A DNA stretch of 15,674 nt from an uncultured Bacteroidales bacterium (GTDB lineage: Bacteria > Bacteroidota > Bacteroidia > Bacteroidales > F082). The DNA is taken from NCBI GenBank assembly GCA_937902805.1, contig CALEMB010000004.1, positions 1-15,674 on the forward strand, given 5' to 3'. Positions 1 through 8,557 of this stretch are shown one piece after another (the stretch's first letter is position 1; each line of letters begins with the position of its first letter). The notes beneath the pieces were generated by a model, which was given only the letters and a program-made list of their open reading frames with translations, was not told where the DNA came from and made no database searches. A program made the position numbers and the translations under genes.

Positions 1-39
1 AGATCTACACTCTTTCCCTACACGACGCTCTTCCGATCT
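1..39 (+). other. Illumina TruSeq/P5 adapter remnant (assembly artefact)
   Basis: The first 39 bases match the 3' part of the Illumina TruSeq universal (P5) adapter, ending in GACGCTCTTCCGATCT, which is the standard read-1 junction. This is library sequence and not genomic DNA. Genomic sequence starts at about base 40, where the CGATCT of the adapter end is immediately repeated (34-39, 40-45). The window start is therefore a contig end. The adapter happens to be open in the lysS frame, so automated gene callers could extend the protein into it. Confidence 0.97.
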
Positions 40-40
40 C

Positions 41-1669
41 GATCTCGTGAGCGTGTTCACCACGGACATCCTCAACCAATTTGACGACAACAACCCCGAC
101 CAATTCCAAGAGGTCACCCTCGCGGGTCGTATCATGAGCCGCCGCATCATGGGCGCTGCCTCGTTCTGCGAGCTGCAGGACTCGAAAGGCCGCATCCAGC
201 TTTATATCAAGCGCGACGAGATTTGCCCCGAGGAGGACAAGACCTTATATAACACGGTGTTCAAGCGCCTGTTGGACATAGGTGACTTCATCGGTGTGAA
301 AGGCTTCGCCTTCCGCACGCAGATGGGCGAAATCTCCGTCCACGTGAAGGAGATGACGGTGCTGAGCAAGTCGCTGAGGCCGCTGCCCATCGTCAAGGAG
401 AAGGACGGCGTGAAATACGACGAATTCAACGACCCCGAGCTGCGCTATCGTATGCGTTACGTCGACCTCGTGGTGAACGACAAGGTGAAGGACATCTTCA
501 TCACCCGCACCCGCATCATCGACAGCATCCGCCGTTTCTTCAACGAGAGCGGCTATCTCGAGGTGGAAACCCCTGTGCTGCAAGCCATTCCGGGTGGCGC
601 AACAGCCCGTCCCTTTATCACGCACCACAACGCCTTGGACATCCCGATGTACCTCCGTATTGCCGATGAGCTTTACCTGAAGCGCCTCATTGTGGGCGGC
701 TTCGAAGGCGTGTACGAGTTCTCGCGCAACTTCCGCAACGAGGGCATGGACCGCACCCACAACCCTGAGTTCACTGGACTTGAAATCTATGTGGCCTACA
801 AGGACTACCTCTGGATGATGGACTACACCGAAGAGATGATTCATCGCTGCGTGATGGATGTCTTGGGTAAGGAAACCGTGAAAGTGGGCGACAACGAAAT
901 CTGCTTCAAGCGTCCCTTCAAGCGCATCACGATGATCGACTCCATCAAGGAAAAAACAGGTATCGACATCACGGGTATGGACGAGGCCCAGCTGCGCGAG
1001 GTGTGTAAGCAACTCGGCATCGAGGTGGATGAGACGATGGGCAAGGGCAAGCTGATTGACGAAATCTTTGGCGAGAAGTGCGAGGGTACCTATATCCAGC
1101 CGACCTTCATCACGGATTATCCTGTCGAGATGTCGCCCCTCTGCAAGCGTCACCGCAACAACCCCGAACTGACCGAGCGCTTCGAACTGATGGTTAACGG
1201 CAAGGAATTGGCCAACGCCTACACCGAATTGAACGACCCCATCGACCAGCGTGCCCGCTTCGAGGAGCAGATGAAACTTTCCGAGCGTGGCGACGACGAG
1301 GCCATGTTCATTGACCAAGATTTCTTGCGCGCGCTTGAATATGGTATGCCTCCGACTTCAGGGATGGGCATCGGCATCGACCGTTTCGTGATGCTGCTCA
1401 CGGGCCAGACCACCATCCAAGAGGTGCTGCTGTTCCCGATGATGCGTCCCGAGAAGGTCGTGAAGAACGCCACCAAGGAAGACTTCATGGCTTTGGGTAT
1501 GGCCGAGGCTTGGGCGACGCTGCTGCTCACTAATGGCTACAACACCATCGAGCAGTTGAAGGCCGAGAAGCCATCCGCTTTGCGTGAGAAGTTGAATGGC
1601 TTACGCAAGAAGAACAAACTCGACATTCCCGCTTTGCAGTTGGAGGATGTTGAGGCTTGGATGAAATAA
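41..1669 (+). CDS. lysS: Lysine--tRNA ligase, class II (5' truncated at contig end)
   Basis: Cytoplasmic class II lysyl-tRNA synthetase, which charges tRNA-Lys with lysine using ATP. Counting from the GTG at 47, an OB-fold anticodon-binding domain covers about residues 23-115. The catalytic domain follows, with motif 2 FRNEGMDRTHNPEF at 229-242 and motif 3 GMGIGIDR at 439-446. A short C-terminal extension (about 470-540) is typical of Bacteroidales LysS, which run to about 575 residues. The true N-terminus (roughly 35 residues) is missing because the contig ends here. The GTG at 47 is probably an internal Val codon and not the start, since the residues DLVSVFTTDI read from 41 onwards align with the interior of Bacteroidales LysS. 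The gene converges on the M23 peptidase gene with a shared terminator between them. Confidence 0.96.
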   Translation, partial: DLVSVFTTDILNQFDDNNPDQFQEVTLAGRIMSRRIMGAASFCELQDSKGRIQLYIKRDEICPEEDKTLYNTVFKRLLDIGDFIGVKGFAFRTQMGEISVHVKEMTVLSKSLRPLPIVKEKDGVKYDEFNDPELRYRMRYVDLVVNDKVKDIFITRTRIIDSIRRFFNESGYLEVETPVLQAIPGGATARPFITHHNALDIPMYLRIADELYLKRLIVGGFEGVYEFSRNFRNEGMDRTHNPEFTGLEIYVAYKDYLWMMDYTEEMIHRCVMDVLGKETVKVGDNEICFKRPFKRITMIDSIKEKTGIDITGMDEAQLREVCKQLGIEVDETMGKGKLIDEIFGEKCEGTYIQPTFITDYPVEMSPLCKRHRNNPELTERFELMVNGKELANAYTELNDPIDQRARFEEQMKLSERGDDEAMFIDQDFLRALEYGMPPTSGMGIGIDRFVMLLTGQTTIQEVLLFPMMRPEKVVKNATKEDFMALGMAEAWATLLLTNGYNTIEQLKAEKPSALREKLNGLRKKNKLDIPALQLEDVEAWMK

Positions 1670-1687
1670 GCCGAAAAGCTCGACAAG

Positions 1688-1723
1688 AAAAACCCCGAGA
1701 GTCGAATGGCTTTCGGGGTTTTT
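1688..1723. terminator. Bidirectional intrinsic terminator between lysS and the M23 peptidase gene
   Basis: Inverted repeat AACCCCGA (1691-1698) and TCGGGGTT (1713-1720), extended by flanking A/T pairs to AAAAACCCCGA...TCGGGGTTTTT. The loop is about 14 nt and can close further by A-T and G-T pairs. The T-run on the plus strand serves lysS. The A-run on the other side gives a T-run for the convergent minus-strand gene, whose stop codon is only a few bases away. Confidence 0.85.
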
Positions 1724-1726
1724 GTG

Positions 1727-2827
1727 TTATTTCACGCGCAGCCTCATCCCAATTTGAAGGGTCTTTGAAGCCTTGATGCCGTTGAGCTGGCAGATCTTCT
1801 GCACCGTAGTGCCGTGTCGTTTGGCAATTTTGCCCAGCGTGTCACCTGATTTCACCTTATAATATACAGCACCTGCGCCACCACCCGAGCCTTTTGGCGG
1901 ATTCTTGGTTGTTTTGGCGGATTGTTGGTCGCTCATGCCATAGTGTGAGTTGACGTTGAAGTAATGCTTCTTCAGCGTGAAAACCTCGTCGCGCAAGGTG
2001 CCACTTTGGAAATCGAAAATGCGCTCGGGGTCGAAGGCATAACCCATGTAACGCGTCTCAAAATGCAAATGAGGCCCTGTGGAACGTCCGGTAGAGCCTC
2101 CGTAGCCAATCAGCTCTCCCGCTTTGACGATGTCGCCCGACTTGACGATGTATTTGGAAAGGTGTCCGTAATAAGTTTCCAAACCGTTGACGTGCCTGAT
2201 GACGATGACATTGCCATAGCCGCCCGAATAGCGAGTGGTCATGTCAACGCGCACCACACCGTCGAAGGCCGCATACACGGCATCGCCTGTGTTGAGTCTG
2301 ATGTCAACGCCTTTATGTGCGTGTCTCCTTCGGTATTTGAAACCGGAGGTGACGGGTCCGGGGTGAGGGATGCAGTACCCATGAACGGAGTCCACCAAAA
2401 GAATGTCAAGTTGGTCGGGAATGGAGCTTAGGGCCACACCATGAACATGGATGACTTCGGTGTCCCAAAAGTCGGTACTCAACGAGTCGGGGATTTCAGG
2501 TTTGTCGAGATTGTAATACACCCAGGTGCCATTGTCGAACAGGATGACTTTCTGGAATTTGTCGTCAGTATCGAGCGTGTCGAAAGGAGTGGGGATGGAA
2601 CCTGCAAACTCTTGCTCGCTTTCGTTTTCGTCCTCATCATTGTCGAGGGTAGCATCGTCAGGACCGAATTTGTGAAGGGTGTCGGTTGCAATGGAGTCGG
2701 CATATATATAAATGGTGTCATGCACCACAAAAGCTTCCTTCAAACGCTTAAAAAAGCGGCCTTTTTCCTGCGAGAACGCCGATGAACACAACAAAAGGCA
2801 AACGACTATGGCCAATATTTTTTTCAT
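1727..2827 (-). CDS. Secreted M23 family metallopeptidase with C-terminal LysM domain
   Basis: Predicted zinc endopeptidase acting on peptidoglycan in the periplasm. The 366-residue protein begins with a signal peptide (MKKILAIVVCLLLCSSAFS) predicted to be cut before Gln20. Residues about 60-75 are a strongly acidic linker. The M23/LytM domain spans about 155-272, with zinc ligands H171 and D175 (HKGVD) and H255 in HLHFE, and further conserved histidines H222 (YGHL) and H253. A LysM peptidoglycan-binding domain covers about 322-366 (YKVKSGDTLGKIAKRHGTT). The complete metal set suggests an active enzyme and not a degenerate EnvC/NlpD-type activator. The start at 2827 is chosen because it gives the signal peptide and follows the -7 promoter element; the frame stays open upstream to 3058 but that stretch overlaps the promoter and looks non-coding. 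Divergent from dnaK. Confidence 0.93.
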   Translation of the reverse strand: MKKILAIVVCLLLCSSAFSQEKGRFFKRLKEAFVVHDTIYIYADSIATDTLHKFGPDDATLDNDEDENESEQEFAGSIPTPFDTLDTDDKFQKVILFDNGTWVYYNLDKPEIPDSLSTDFWDTEVIHVHGVALSSIPDQLDILLVDSVHGYCIPHPGPVTSGFKYRRRHAHKGVDIRLNTGDAVYAAFDGVVRVDMTTRYSGGYGNVIVIRHVNGLETYYGHLSKYIVKSGDIVKAGELIGYGGSTGRSTGPHLHFETRYMGYAFDPERIFDFQSGTLRDEVFTLKKHYFNVNSHYGMSDQQSAKTTKNPPKGSGGGAGAVYYKVKSGDTLGKIAKRHGTTVQKICQLNGIKASKTLQIGMRLRVK

Positions 2828-2861
2828 ACTATATGGATCGGTTTTTAGGAAAATAAGGGTG

Positions 2862-2869
2862 CAAAAGTA
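2862..2869 (-). promoter_or_regulatory. Bacteroidota -7 promoter element for the M23 peptidase gene
   Basis: Reads TACTTTTG on the minus strand, matching the TAnnTTTG -7 consensus of Bacteroidota sigma-ABfr promoters. It lies about 35 nt upstream of the chosen start codon. No convincing TTTG -33 box sits at the usual distance. There is no Shine-Dalgarno sequence between it and the ATG. Confidence 0.6.
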
Positions 2870-2927
2870 CAAAAAAATATCAAATTGGCAGGCTGAAAGC
2901 GGTGGAAAAATAGCCAAAACCCTAAAA

Positions 2928-2956
2928 ATTGACATTTTGTCAGTCGTTTTCCTTTG
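2928..2956 (+). promoter_or_regulatory. Candidate dnaK promoter
   Basis: A weak -7 match TTCCTTTG (2949-2956) lies 17 nt downstream of ATTG/TTGACA (2928-2934), giving an approximate Bacteroidota -33/-7 pair about 95 nt upstream of dnaK. The A of the TA is replaced by T, so the call is tentative. I see no CIRCE-type inverted repeat (HrcA operator) in the 2828-3051 gap, so heat regulation is not evident from the sequence. Confidence 0.3.
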
Positions 2957-3036
2957 GCATAAAGATTGACAAGATGAGGCCGTTGCGTTCAGTATGCAAC
3001 AACGACAAGACAACAAAATAAGTAACAAATAAAAAA

Positions 3037-3044
3037 TAGGAGAA
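3037..3044 (+). promoter_or_regulatory. Shine-Dalgarno-like ribosome binding site of dnaK
   Basis: TAGGAGAA ends 7 nt before the dnaK ATG, in an A-rich leader. It fixes the dnaK start. It stands out because the other genes in this window have no recognisable Shine-Dalgarno sequence, as is usual in Bacteroidota. Confidence 0.55.
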
Positions 3045-3051
3045 CAAAGAA

Positions 3052-4992
<1,941 letters not shown>

Positions 4993-5012
4993 ACGCTTCT
5001 TGAAACACTATC

Positions 5013-5049
5013 AAAAAAGGTGTAATCCGAAAGGGTTACGCCTTTTTTT
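5013..5049 (+). terminator. Strong intrinsic terminator of dnaK
   Basis: A 16-bp stem pairs AAAAAAGGTGTAATCC (5013-5028) with GGGTTACGCCTTTTTT (5033-5048), with two G-U pairs and a GAAA tetraloop, ending in a run of seven T. It starts 20 bp after the dnaK stop and marks the gene as the end of its transcript. Confidence 0.9.
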
Positions 5050-5183
5050 GTTTGTCTCACCTTTGAACGAACAGCATGAGTAGGCATCGGATGCTTGTAC
5101 CTTTTTCGGTTTTTCCCAACGCGCTGGCAATGGCCGCAGTCACCCCTAACCACCACTCTTGTGCATCCCAGACAAATAACCAA

Positions 5184-5216
5184 CAAAACCCCAGCAATAT
5201 TTGAATGTTATTGGGT
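5184..5216 (-). terminator. Possible weak terminator of the BamE-like lipoprotein gene
   Basis: On the minus strand, just past the 5224 stop codon, CCCAATA can pair with TATTGctGGG (7 bp with a 2-nt bulge, 9-nt loop), followed by GTTTT. The stem is short and imperfect, so this is only a candidate. Confidence 0.3.
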
Positions 5217-5223
5217 CTTTATA

Positions 5224-5844
5224 TCAGTTGGGGAAACACCTTCTGAACAAAGTTGTATCTACTATTAATTCTATGTTGTCATCCTGACCATCTTTATCAG
5301 GATTATTAGATAGCGAATATATGCACTTCTCATCCCATCCCTTTCCGTAGTATTTCGCATAAACATTACTTACTCGATAATCTTTGTCCAAATGAATCCA
5401 CAACATCGGGTAAGTAAACATCGGAGAATTAAAAATGCTCTTTAGAAATGATGGTTCCTCTGTATAATCGAGGGTGGCGTGTTTTTCAATGTTCATCATA
5501 TTCTCCCTATTTGCCTCGCAACAATAATTCGTATCTTGATATATGCTGTCTATACAATGAACAATATCCGTTACTTTTGTCATTTTAATATCAAAAACAA
5601 CACGTGGATTCTTACACGACAGATCATGACAACCAAGATCACTGCTAAAGGCGTATGGTTGACCCAACACCAAGACCACACTGTCAAGAGGCATTCCGAT
5701 ATGAATTTTTTCAATATCGCTGTAATGAATAGTATTCTTATTAGTATTAAAACCGCTATGACAGCATGTCATAATCAATACTGAGCAGAGCATCAATGCT
5801 ACAAAACAGGCAATACCGATTGCTTTTTGAAAACGCTTTTGCAT
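5224..5844 (-). CDS. Predicted lipoprotein with BamE/SmpA-like motif, function unknown
   Basis: A 206-residue protein I cannot name. It begins with a basic and hydrophobic signal segment (MQKRFQKAIGIACFVALMLC...) and has Cys27-Cys28 in a weak lipobox context (IMTCC), so it is probably a lipoprotein or otherwise secreted. Residues 44-63 (IEKIHIGMPLDSVVLVLGQP) match the beta-alpha-alpha signature of the SmpA/OmlA (BamE-like) fold, IxxGM...V...LGxP. The rest contains several Cys and aromatic residues and matches no family I know. The start at 5844 gives the signal sequence; an in-frame start at 5949 would add 35 polar residues and is less likely. The gene is visibly AT-richer than dnaK and the cyclase gene, suggesting an acquired segment. 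Confidence 0.7.
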   Translation of the reverse strand: MQKRFQKAIGIACFVALMLCSVLIMTCCHSGFNTNKNTIHYSDIEKIHIGMPLDSVVLVLGQPYAFSSDLGCHDLSCKNPRVVFDIKMTKVTDIVHCIDSIYQDTNYCCEANRENMMNIEKHATLDYTEEPSFLKSIFNSPMFTYPMLWIHLDKDYRVSNVYAKYYGKGWDEKCIYSLSNNPDKDGQDDNIELIVDTTLFRRCFPN

Positions 5845-6015
5845 ATTCGTTTTTTTTATGTGATTTGACTTTATGTTATTTGCAAAGGCAACGACTTTTG
5901 TGTTGTTTTTATTGTTTTGAAAATTGGTTTTGTTTACAAACGCATACAAAAATACCGCAGTCCAAGCCTCTGCCCAAATCGAGGAATTGTGTCGTTCTTT
6001 TTGTACAAAACCTCC

Positions 6016-6104
6016 TTATTCAGCCAGAACACTACAAAAATACCTTGTTTTGGCTGAATAAAGAATTTAATCCAGCCAGAATAGCATTATTTTGGCTGAA
6101 TAAA
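6016..6104. repeat. Cluster of inverted and direct repeats (TTTTGGCTGAATAAA)
   Basis: TTTTGGCTGAATAAA occurs twice in direct orientation (6048-6062 and 6090-6104), 42 bp apart. Each copy has an upstream inverted partner. TTATTCAGCCAGAACA (6016-6031) pairs with 6046-6061 as a 16-bp stem with one G-U pair. CAGCCAGAATA (6073-6083) pairs with TATTTTGGCTG (6088-6098) as an 11-bp stem with one G-U pair and a GCAT loop. The cluster lies between the stop of the HTH gene and the start of the lipoprotein gene, both on the minus strand. It could be a repeated protein-binding site, a processed RNA structure or a remnant of a small mobile element. Confidence 0.8.
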
Positions 6105-6115
6105 AACGCTTTGCA

Positions 6116-6763
6116 TTACCCACATATCACCTCCGCCGCGCACCCCAGCACCCTAGCCAAAGCAAAAACCGTCCGCGCCTCTGCTTTCATGATGTCTTGG
6201 TCGCCTTGCTCGTAAGCCTGAATCATGCGAAGGGTAACGCCAGAAAGGTCGGCCAGTTCCTTTTGGGTGAAATGGGATTGTTTCCGAATGGTTTTCAGTA
6301 TGTTTTTGCGTGTGTTTAAATGTGTTTGGATAAGAGTGTCGGCGGTTTGAACAAACTTAGAGAGGTCGGCTTCATGCAAGGTGGGATAAAGCGAAAGGAC
6401 GGTGTTGATACTCAACCCGTTTCTTTGGATGAAAGAGAACGAATAAGCACTATACCATTGGTAATAAGCCAAAATCCAACCTGCCCAATACTCGGGTGTG
6501 CGGTCGAACGGCACATAGTCCATAACAGGTGTGGCTTTGTCTGATGATTTTTTCAGTACCAGTTGCATCAACTCCATTCCCGACATACCCGAAAGATAAC
6601 GCGGATTCCCAACTTCCATTTGTGAGGCGACACCGCTTGAAAGAAACATCTCGTAAAAGACAAGCAGGTCGCACCGCGCGGCATTTACAGCGCAGTCGAG
6701 CATGGTGCCGAGATTGTTCATGGCATCCTCAAGGTATAATTGATTGTAGGCGTGGGTCATCAT
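6116..6763 (-). CDS. XRE-family HTH protein, putative antitoxin of the DUF3990 cassette
   Basis: A 215-residue cytoplasmic protein, counted from the ATG at 6763. The N-terminal two-thirds is a helical domain with the signatures GNPRYLSGMSGMEL (52-65) and EYWAGWILAYYQWY (91-104), which I associate with regulators found beside DUF3990 genes. The C-terminus (about 154-213) is an XRE/Cro-type DNA-binding helix-turn-helix (TQKELADLSGVTLRMIQAYE at 166-185). It is encoded immediately downstream of and overlapping the DUF3990 gene, which implies translational coupling. Starts at 6790, 6763 and 6760 are all in frame; 6763 or 6760 is preferred because 6790 adds nine residues that merely mirror the overlap. 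Antitoxin function and autoregulation are inferred from the architecture and from the palindrome at the cassette promoter. Confidence 0.85.
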   Translation of the reverse strand: MMTHAYNQLYLEDAMNNLGTMLDCAVNAARCDLLVFYEMFLSSGVASQMEVGNPRYLSGMSGMELMQLVLKKSSDKATPVMDYVPFDRTPEYWAGWILAYYQWYSAYSFSFIQRNGLSINTVLSLYPTLHEADLSKFVQTADTLIQTHLNTRKNILKTIRKQSHFTQKELADLSGVTLRMIQAYEQGDQDIMKAEARTVFALARVLGCAAEVICG

Positions 6764-7421
6764 TGGTCCATTTTTGTCTGAGTATATCAATCATGTAAAT
6801 AGCATCGACAGGTGAAGCGCTCAGCTTTTCATTTTGGAAGTCCTCTCGTGCTTGCCGGTCTCGTGCTTGTCGCTTTGGATAGTACTGGATGCTGTCGACG
6901 GGGATGCTTCCCATGAAGGTGAGACGGGAAAACGCTTTTTCGCTTTTTAGCACGACTTGTTCCCCCAACTTCCCTAAAAACATCGCCTTGCGCAACTGCT
7001 CTAACGAAATCGTGTTGTTCAGAAAAGCGTTGGCAAAGGAGAAATAAGAGTCGTCGGCACGATAGCCAATAATCAAATCGTATGGTTCGTAGTCGGGCAA
7101 GAAGTTGTCCAACAAATAGGCTTTTGCTTCAGTGGGCAAGCCTTGTGAAAGGACAAAAGTCCTGTTTTGCAGCAAGATTGAGAGCCAATTCAGAATATGA
7201 TAAGGCTTGTTGTTCAAATGAAGGATGTTTAACCCATCCAAGTCGATTTCGTAACTATTGGCAAAGCCATCACTGCGTTCCGTGCTCGCCCATTCCTTTG
7301 CAAGTTCCAGACTTTCAGTGCAATAAAACCCCAATCCGTAGTCGTTCTTCGGATTACCCAAGCCTATTATCGGTTGTTCGATGACTTTTGTTGAGCCGTG
7401 ATATAATACTTTGTTTCCCAT
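6729..7421 (-). CDS. DUF3990 family protein, putative ADP-ribosyltransferase-like toxin
   Basis: A 230-residue protein with no signal peptide or membrane segment. It shows the DUF3990 pattern: LYHGS at 6-10, a GLGFYCT block at 29-35, YDLIIGYRADDSYF at 114-127 and GKLGEQVVLKSEKAF at 150-164. To my knowledge DUF3990 is placed in the ADP-ribosyltransferase superfamily, where the His of the first block, the Tyr/Phe region of the second and a Glu/Gln in the third form the NAD site. H8, Y33 and E154 are candidates here. It is the first gene of a two-gene unit whose second gene encodes an HTH protein overlapping it by about 35 nt. That toxin-first order and coupling suggest a toxin-antitoxin or defence module. 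The target is unknown. Confidence 0.88.
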   Translation of the reverse strand: MGNKVLYHGSTKVIEQPIIGLGNPKNDYGLGFYCTESLELAKEWASTERSDGFANSYEIDLDGLNILHLNNKPYHILNWLSILLQNRTFVLSQGLPTEAKAYLLDNFLPDYEPYDLIIGYRADDSYFSFANAFLNNTISLEQLRKAMFLGKLGEQVVLKSEKAFSRLTFMGSIPVDSIQYYPKRQARDRQAREDFQNEKLSASPVDAIYMIDILRQKWTNDDPRLQSIIP

Positions 7422-7425
7422 AAAC

Positions 7426-7441
7426 TATCGTTATAACGATA
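7426..7441. promoter_or_regulatory. Perfect 16-bp palindrome, likely operator of the DUF3990/HTH cassette
   Basis: TATCGTTATAACGATA is an exact palindrome, with further matching AAA/TTT one base outside each end. It lies between the -7 element of the minus-strand promoter and the DUF3990 start codon, where the transcription start is expected. A dimeric XRE-type repressor binding here would block transcription, and the HTH protein two genes down is the natural candidate. In RNA it could also form a small hairpin next to the start codon. Confidence 0.7.
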
Positions 7442-7446
7442 CTTTG

Positions 7447-7477
7447 CAAAAGTACACATAAAATCATTACACGCAAG
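7447..7477 (-). promoter_or_regulatory. Promoter of the DUF3990/HTH cassette
   Basis: On the minus strand, the -7 element TACTTTTG (7454 down to 7447) has a CTTG -33-like box (7477 down to 7474) 19 nt upstream, which is the spacing expected for Bacteroidota promoters. Transcription would begin near 7441, inside the palindrome. Confidence 0.6.
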
Positions 7478-7511
7478 AGGATTACCAAAATTTATTTTCC
7501 CTAATTTTTCG

Positions 7512-7519
7512 TACTTTTG
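7512..7519 (+). promoter_or_regulatory. -7 promoter element of the glutaminyl cyclase gene
   Basis: TACTTTTG matches the TAnnTTTG consensus and lies 20 nt before the ATG at 7540, giving a very short leader without a Shine-Dalgarno sequence. No clear TTTG box is present at the usual -33 distance. The element is divergent from the cassette promoter about 60 bp away. Confidence 0.6.
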
Positions 7520-7539
7520 CCGCCACTAATCAATTAACA

Positions 7540-8547
7540 ATGAAAAACCACCTCATCATCATAGCCGCTGTCCTTCTTTTGGCCGCTTGCACGGGAAAAC
7601 CTAAGACCAACGACCCTAACGGCAAACAAGAATCCAAGAAAACCGTAGTTGTCCCGCAATTCAACGCCGACTCGGCGTATCAGTTTGTGGCCAAGCAGAC
7701 TCAATTCGGGCCGCGTGTGCCTGAAACGCCTGCCCATGCTGCCTGCGCCGAATGGCTCACCGCCAAGCTGAGCGAATGGGCCGATACGGTCATCGTGCAG
7801 GAATTTAGGACACGTTTGTTTAACGACAAAGGCATTGATGGAAAGAATATCGTGGCGGTGTTTCATCCCGAGGCCAAGAAGCGTATTGTGCTTTGTGCCC
7901 ACTGGGACTCGCGCCCTTACGCCGACCATGATTCTGATGCAGCCAACACCCATACGCCTATCGACGGTGCCAACGACGGTGCCAGCGGTGTGGGTGTGCT
8001 GTTGGAATGTGCCAGACAGTTCAACTTGCAGGCACTACCTGAGAAATTGGGTGTCGACATCGTGCTGTTCGACCTTGAAGACTATGGACCACATCAGGAG
8101 GATGCGGAAAAGTACTATGACGACAGGGTGAACTTCTGGGCCTTGGGCTCGCAACATTGGTCCAAGCATCCGCATGTGTACGGATATAAGGCTTATTACG
8201 GCATTTTGTTGGATATGGTGGGCGGCAGCAACCCCAACTTCCCGAAGGAGTATTACTCGCAGGGCTATGCCGCTTGGGTGAGCAATAAGGTCTGGCGCAA
8301 AGCCGCCGACTTGGGCTATCGTCCTTATTTCACCACTGAGCTGGGCACAATGATTAGCGACGACCACATCCCGATGAACCAAATCGCAGGCATCCCCACC
8401 ATAGACATCATCGACCTGCATCCTGAAAGCAGCAACGAGTGCTTCCCCGAGGTGTGGCACACCCTGAACGACAACCTTGAAAACATAGAAAAAACCACGC
8501 TCGGTATGGTCGGTGACGTACTGCTGAACGTGGTTTATGAAGAGTAG
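7540..8547 (+). CDS. Glutaminyl-peptide cyclotransferase (type II, M28-like fold), lipoprotein
   Basis: Converts N-terminal Gln of exported proteins to pyroglutamate. The 335-residue protein has a lipoprotein signal with lipobox LAAC (Cys17), placing it on a periplasmic membrane face. The M28-like catalytic domain follows the mammalian QC pattern closely: CAHWDSRP (H121), GANDGASG (D146, zinc), FDLEDYG (E180 general base, D181 zinc position), LGSQHW (203-207 region), LLDMVGG (D225), DDHIPM (274-279) and VWHTLNDNLENI (H307, zinc). These match the human GATD, FDGEE, LLDL, DDHIPF and VWHTMDDNEENL blocks. Such enzymes are known from Porphyromonas and Tannerella. A plain M28 aminopeptidase is the alternative, but the DDHIPM and VWHT blocks favour the cyclase. 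Two proteins in this window are predicted substrates. Confidence 0.88.
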   Translation: MKNHLIIIAAVLLLAACTGKPKTNDPNGKQESKKTVVVPQFNADSAYQFVAKQTQFGPRVPETPAHAACAEWLTAKLSEWADTVIVQEFRTRLFNDKGIDGKNIVAVFHPEAKKRIVLCAHWDSRPYADHDSDAANTHTPIDGANDGASGVGVLLECARQFNLQALPEKLGVDIVLFDLEDYGPHQEDAEKYYDDRVNFWALGSQHWSKHPHVYGYKAYYGILLDMVGGSNPNFPKEYYSQGYAAWVSNKVWRKAADLGYRPYFTTELGTMISDDHIPMNQIAGIPTIDIIDLHPESSNECFPEVWHTLNDNLENIEKTTLGMVGDVLLNVVYEE

Positions 8548-8557
8548 TTCCTTAGGC

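Noticed and set aside
245..1318. 357-codon open frame antisense to lysS
   Set aside because: It is the shadow of a strongly conserved gene with GC-rich third positions. Its product is His/Val/Leu-rich, low in Lys, and resembles no protein.
5796..6215. 139-codon plus-strand frame over the repeat cluster
   Set aside because: It crosses the lipoprotein start, the inverted repeats and the end of the HTH gene. Its FWLNK repeats are just the DNA repeats read in frame.
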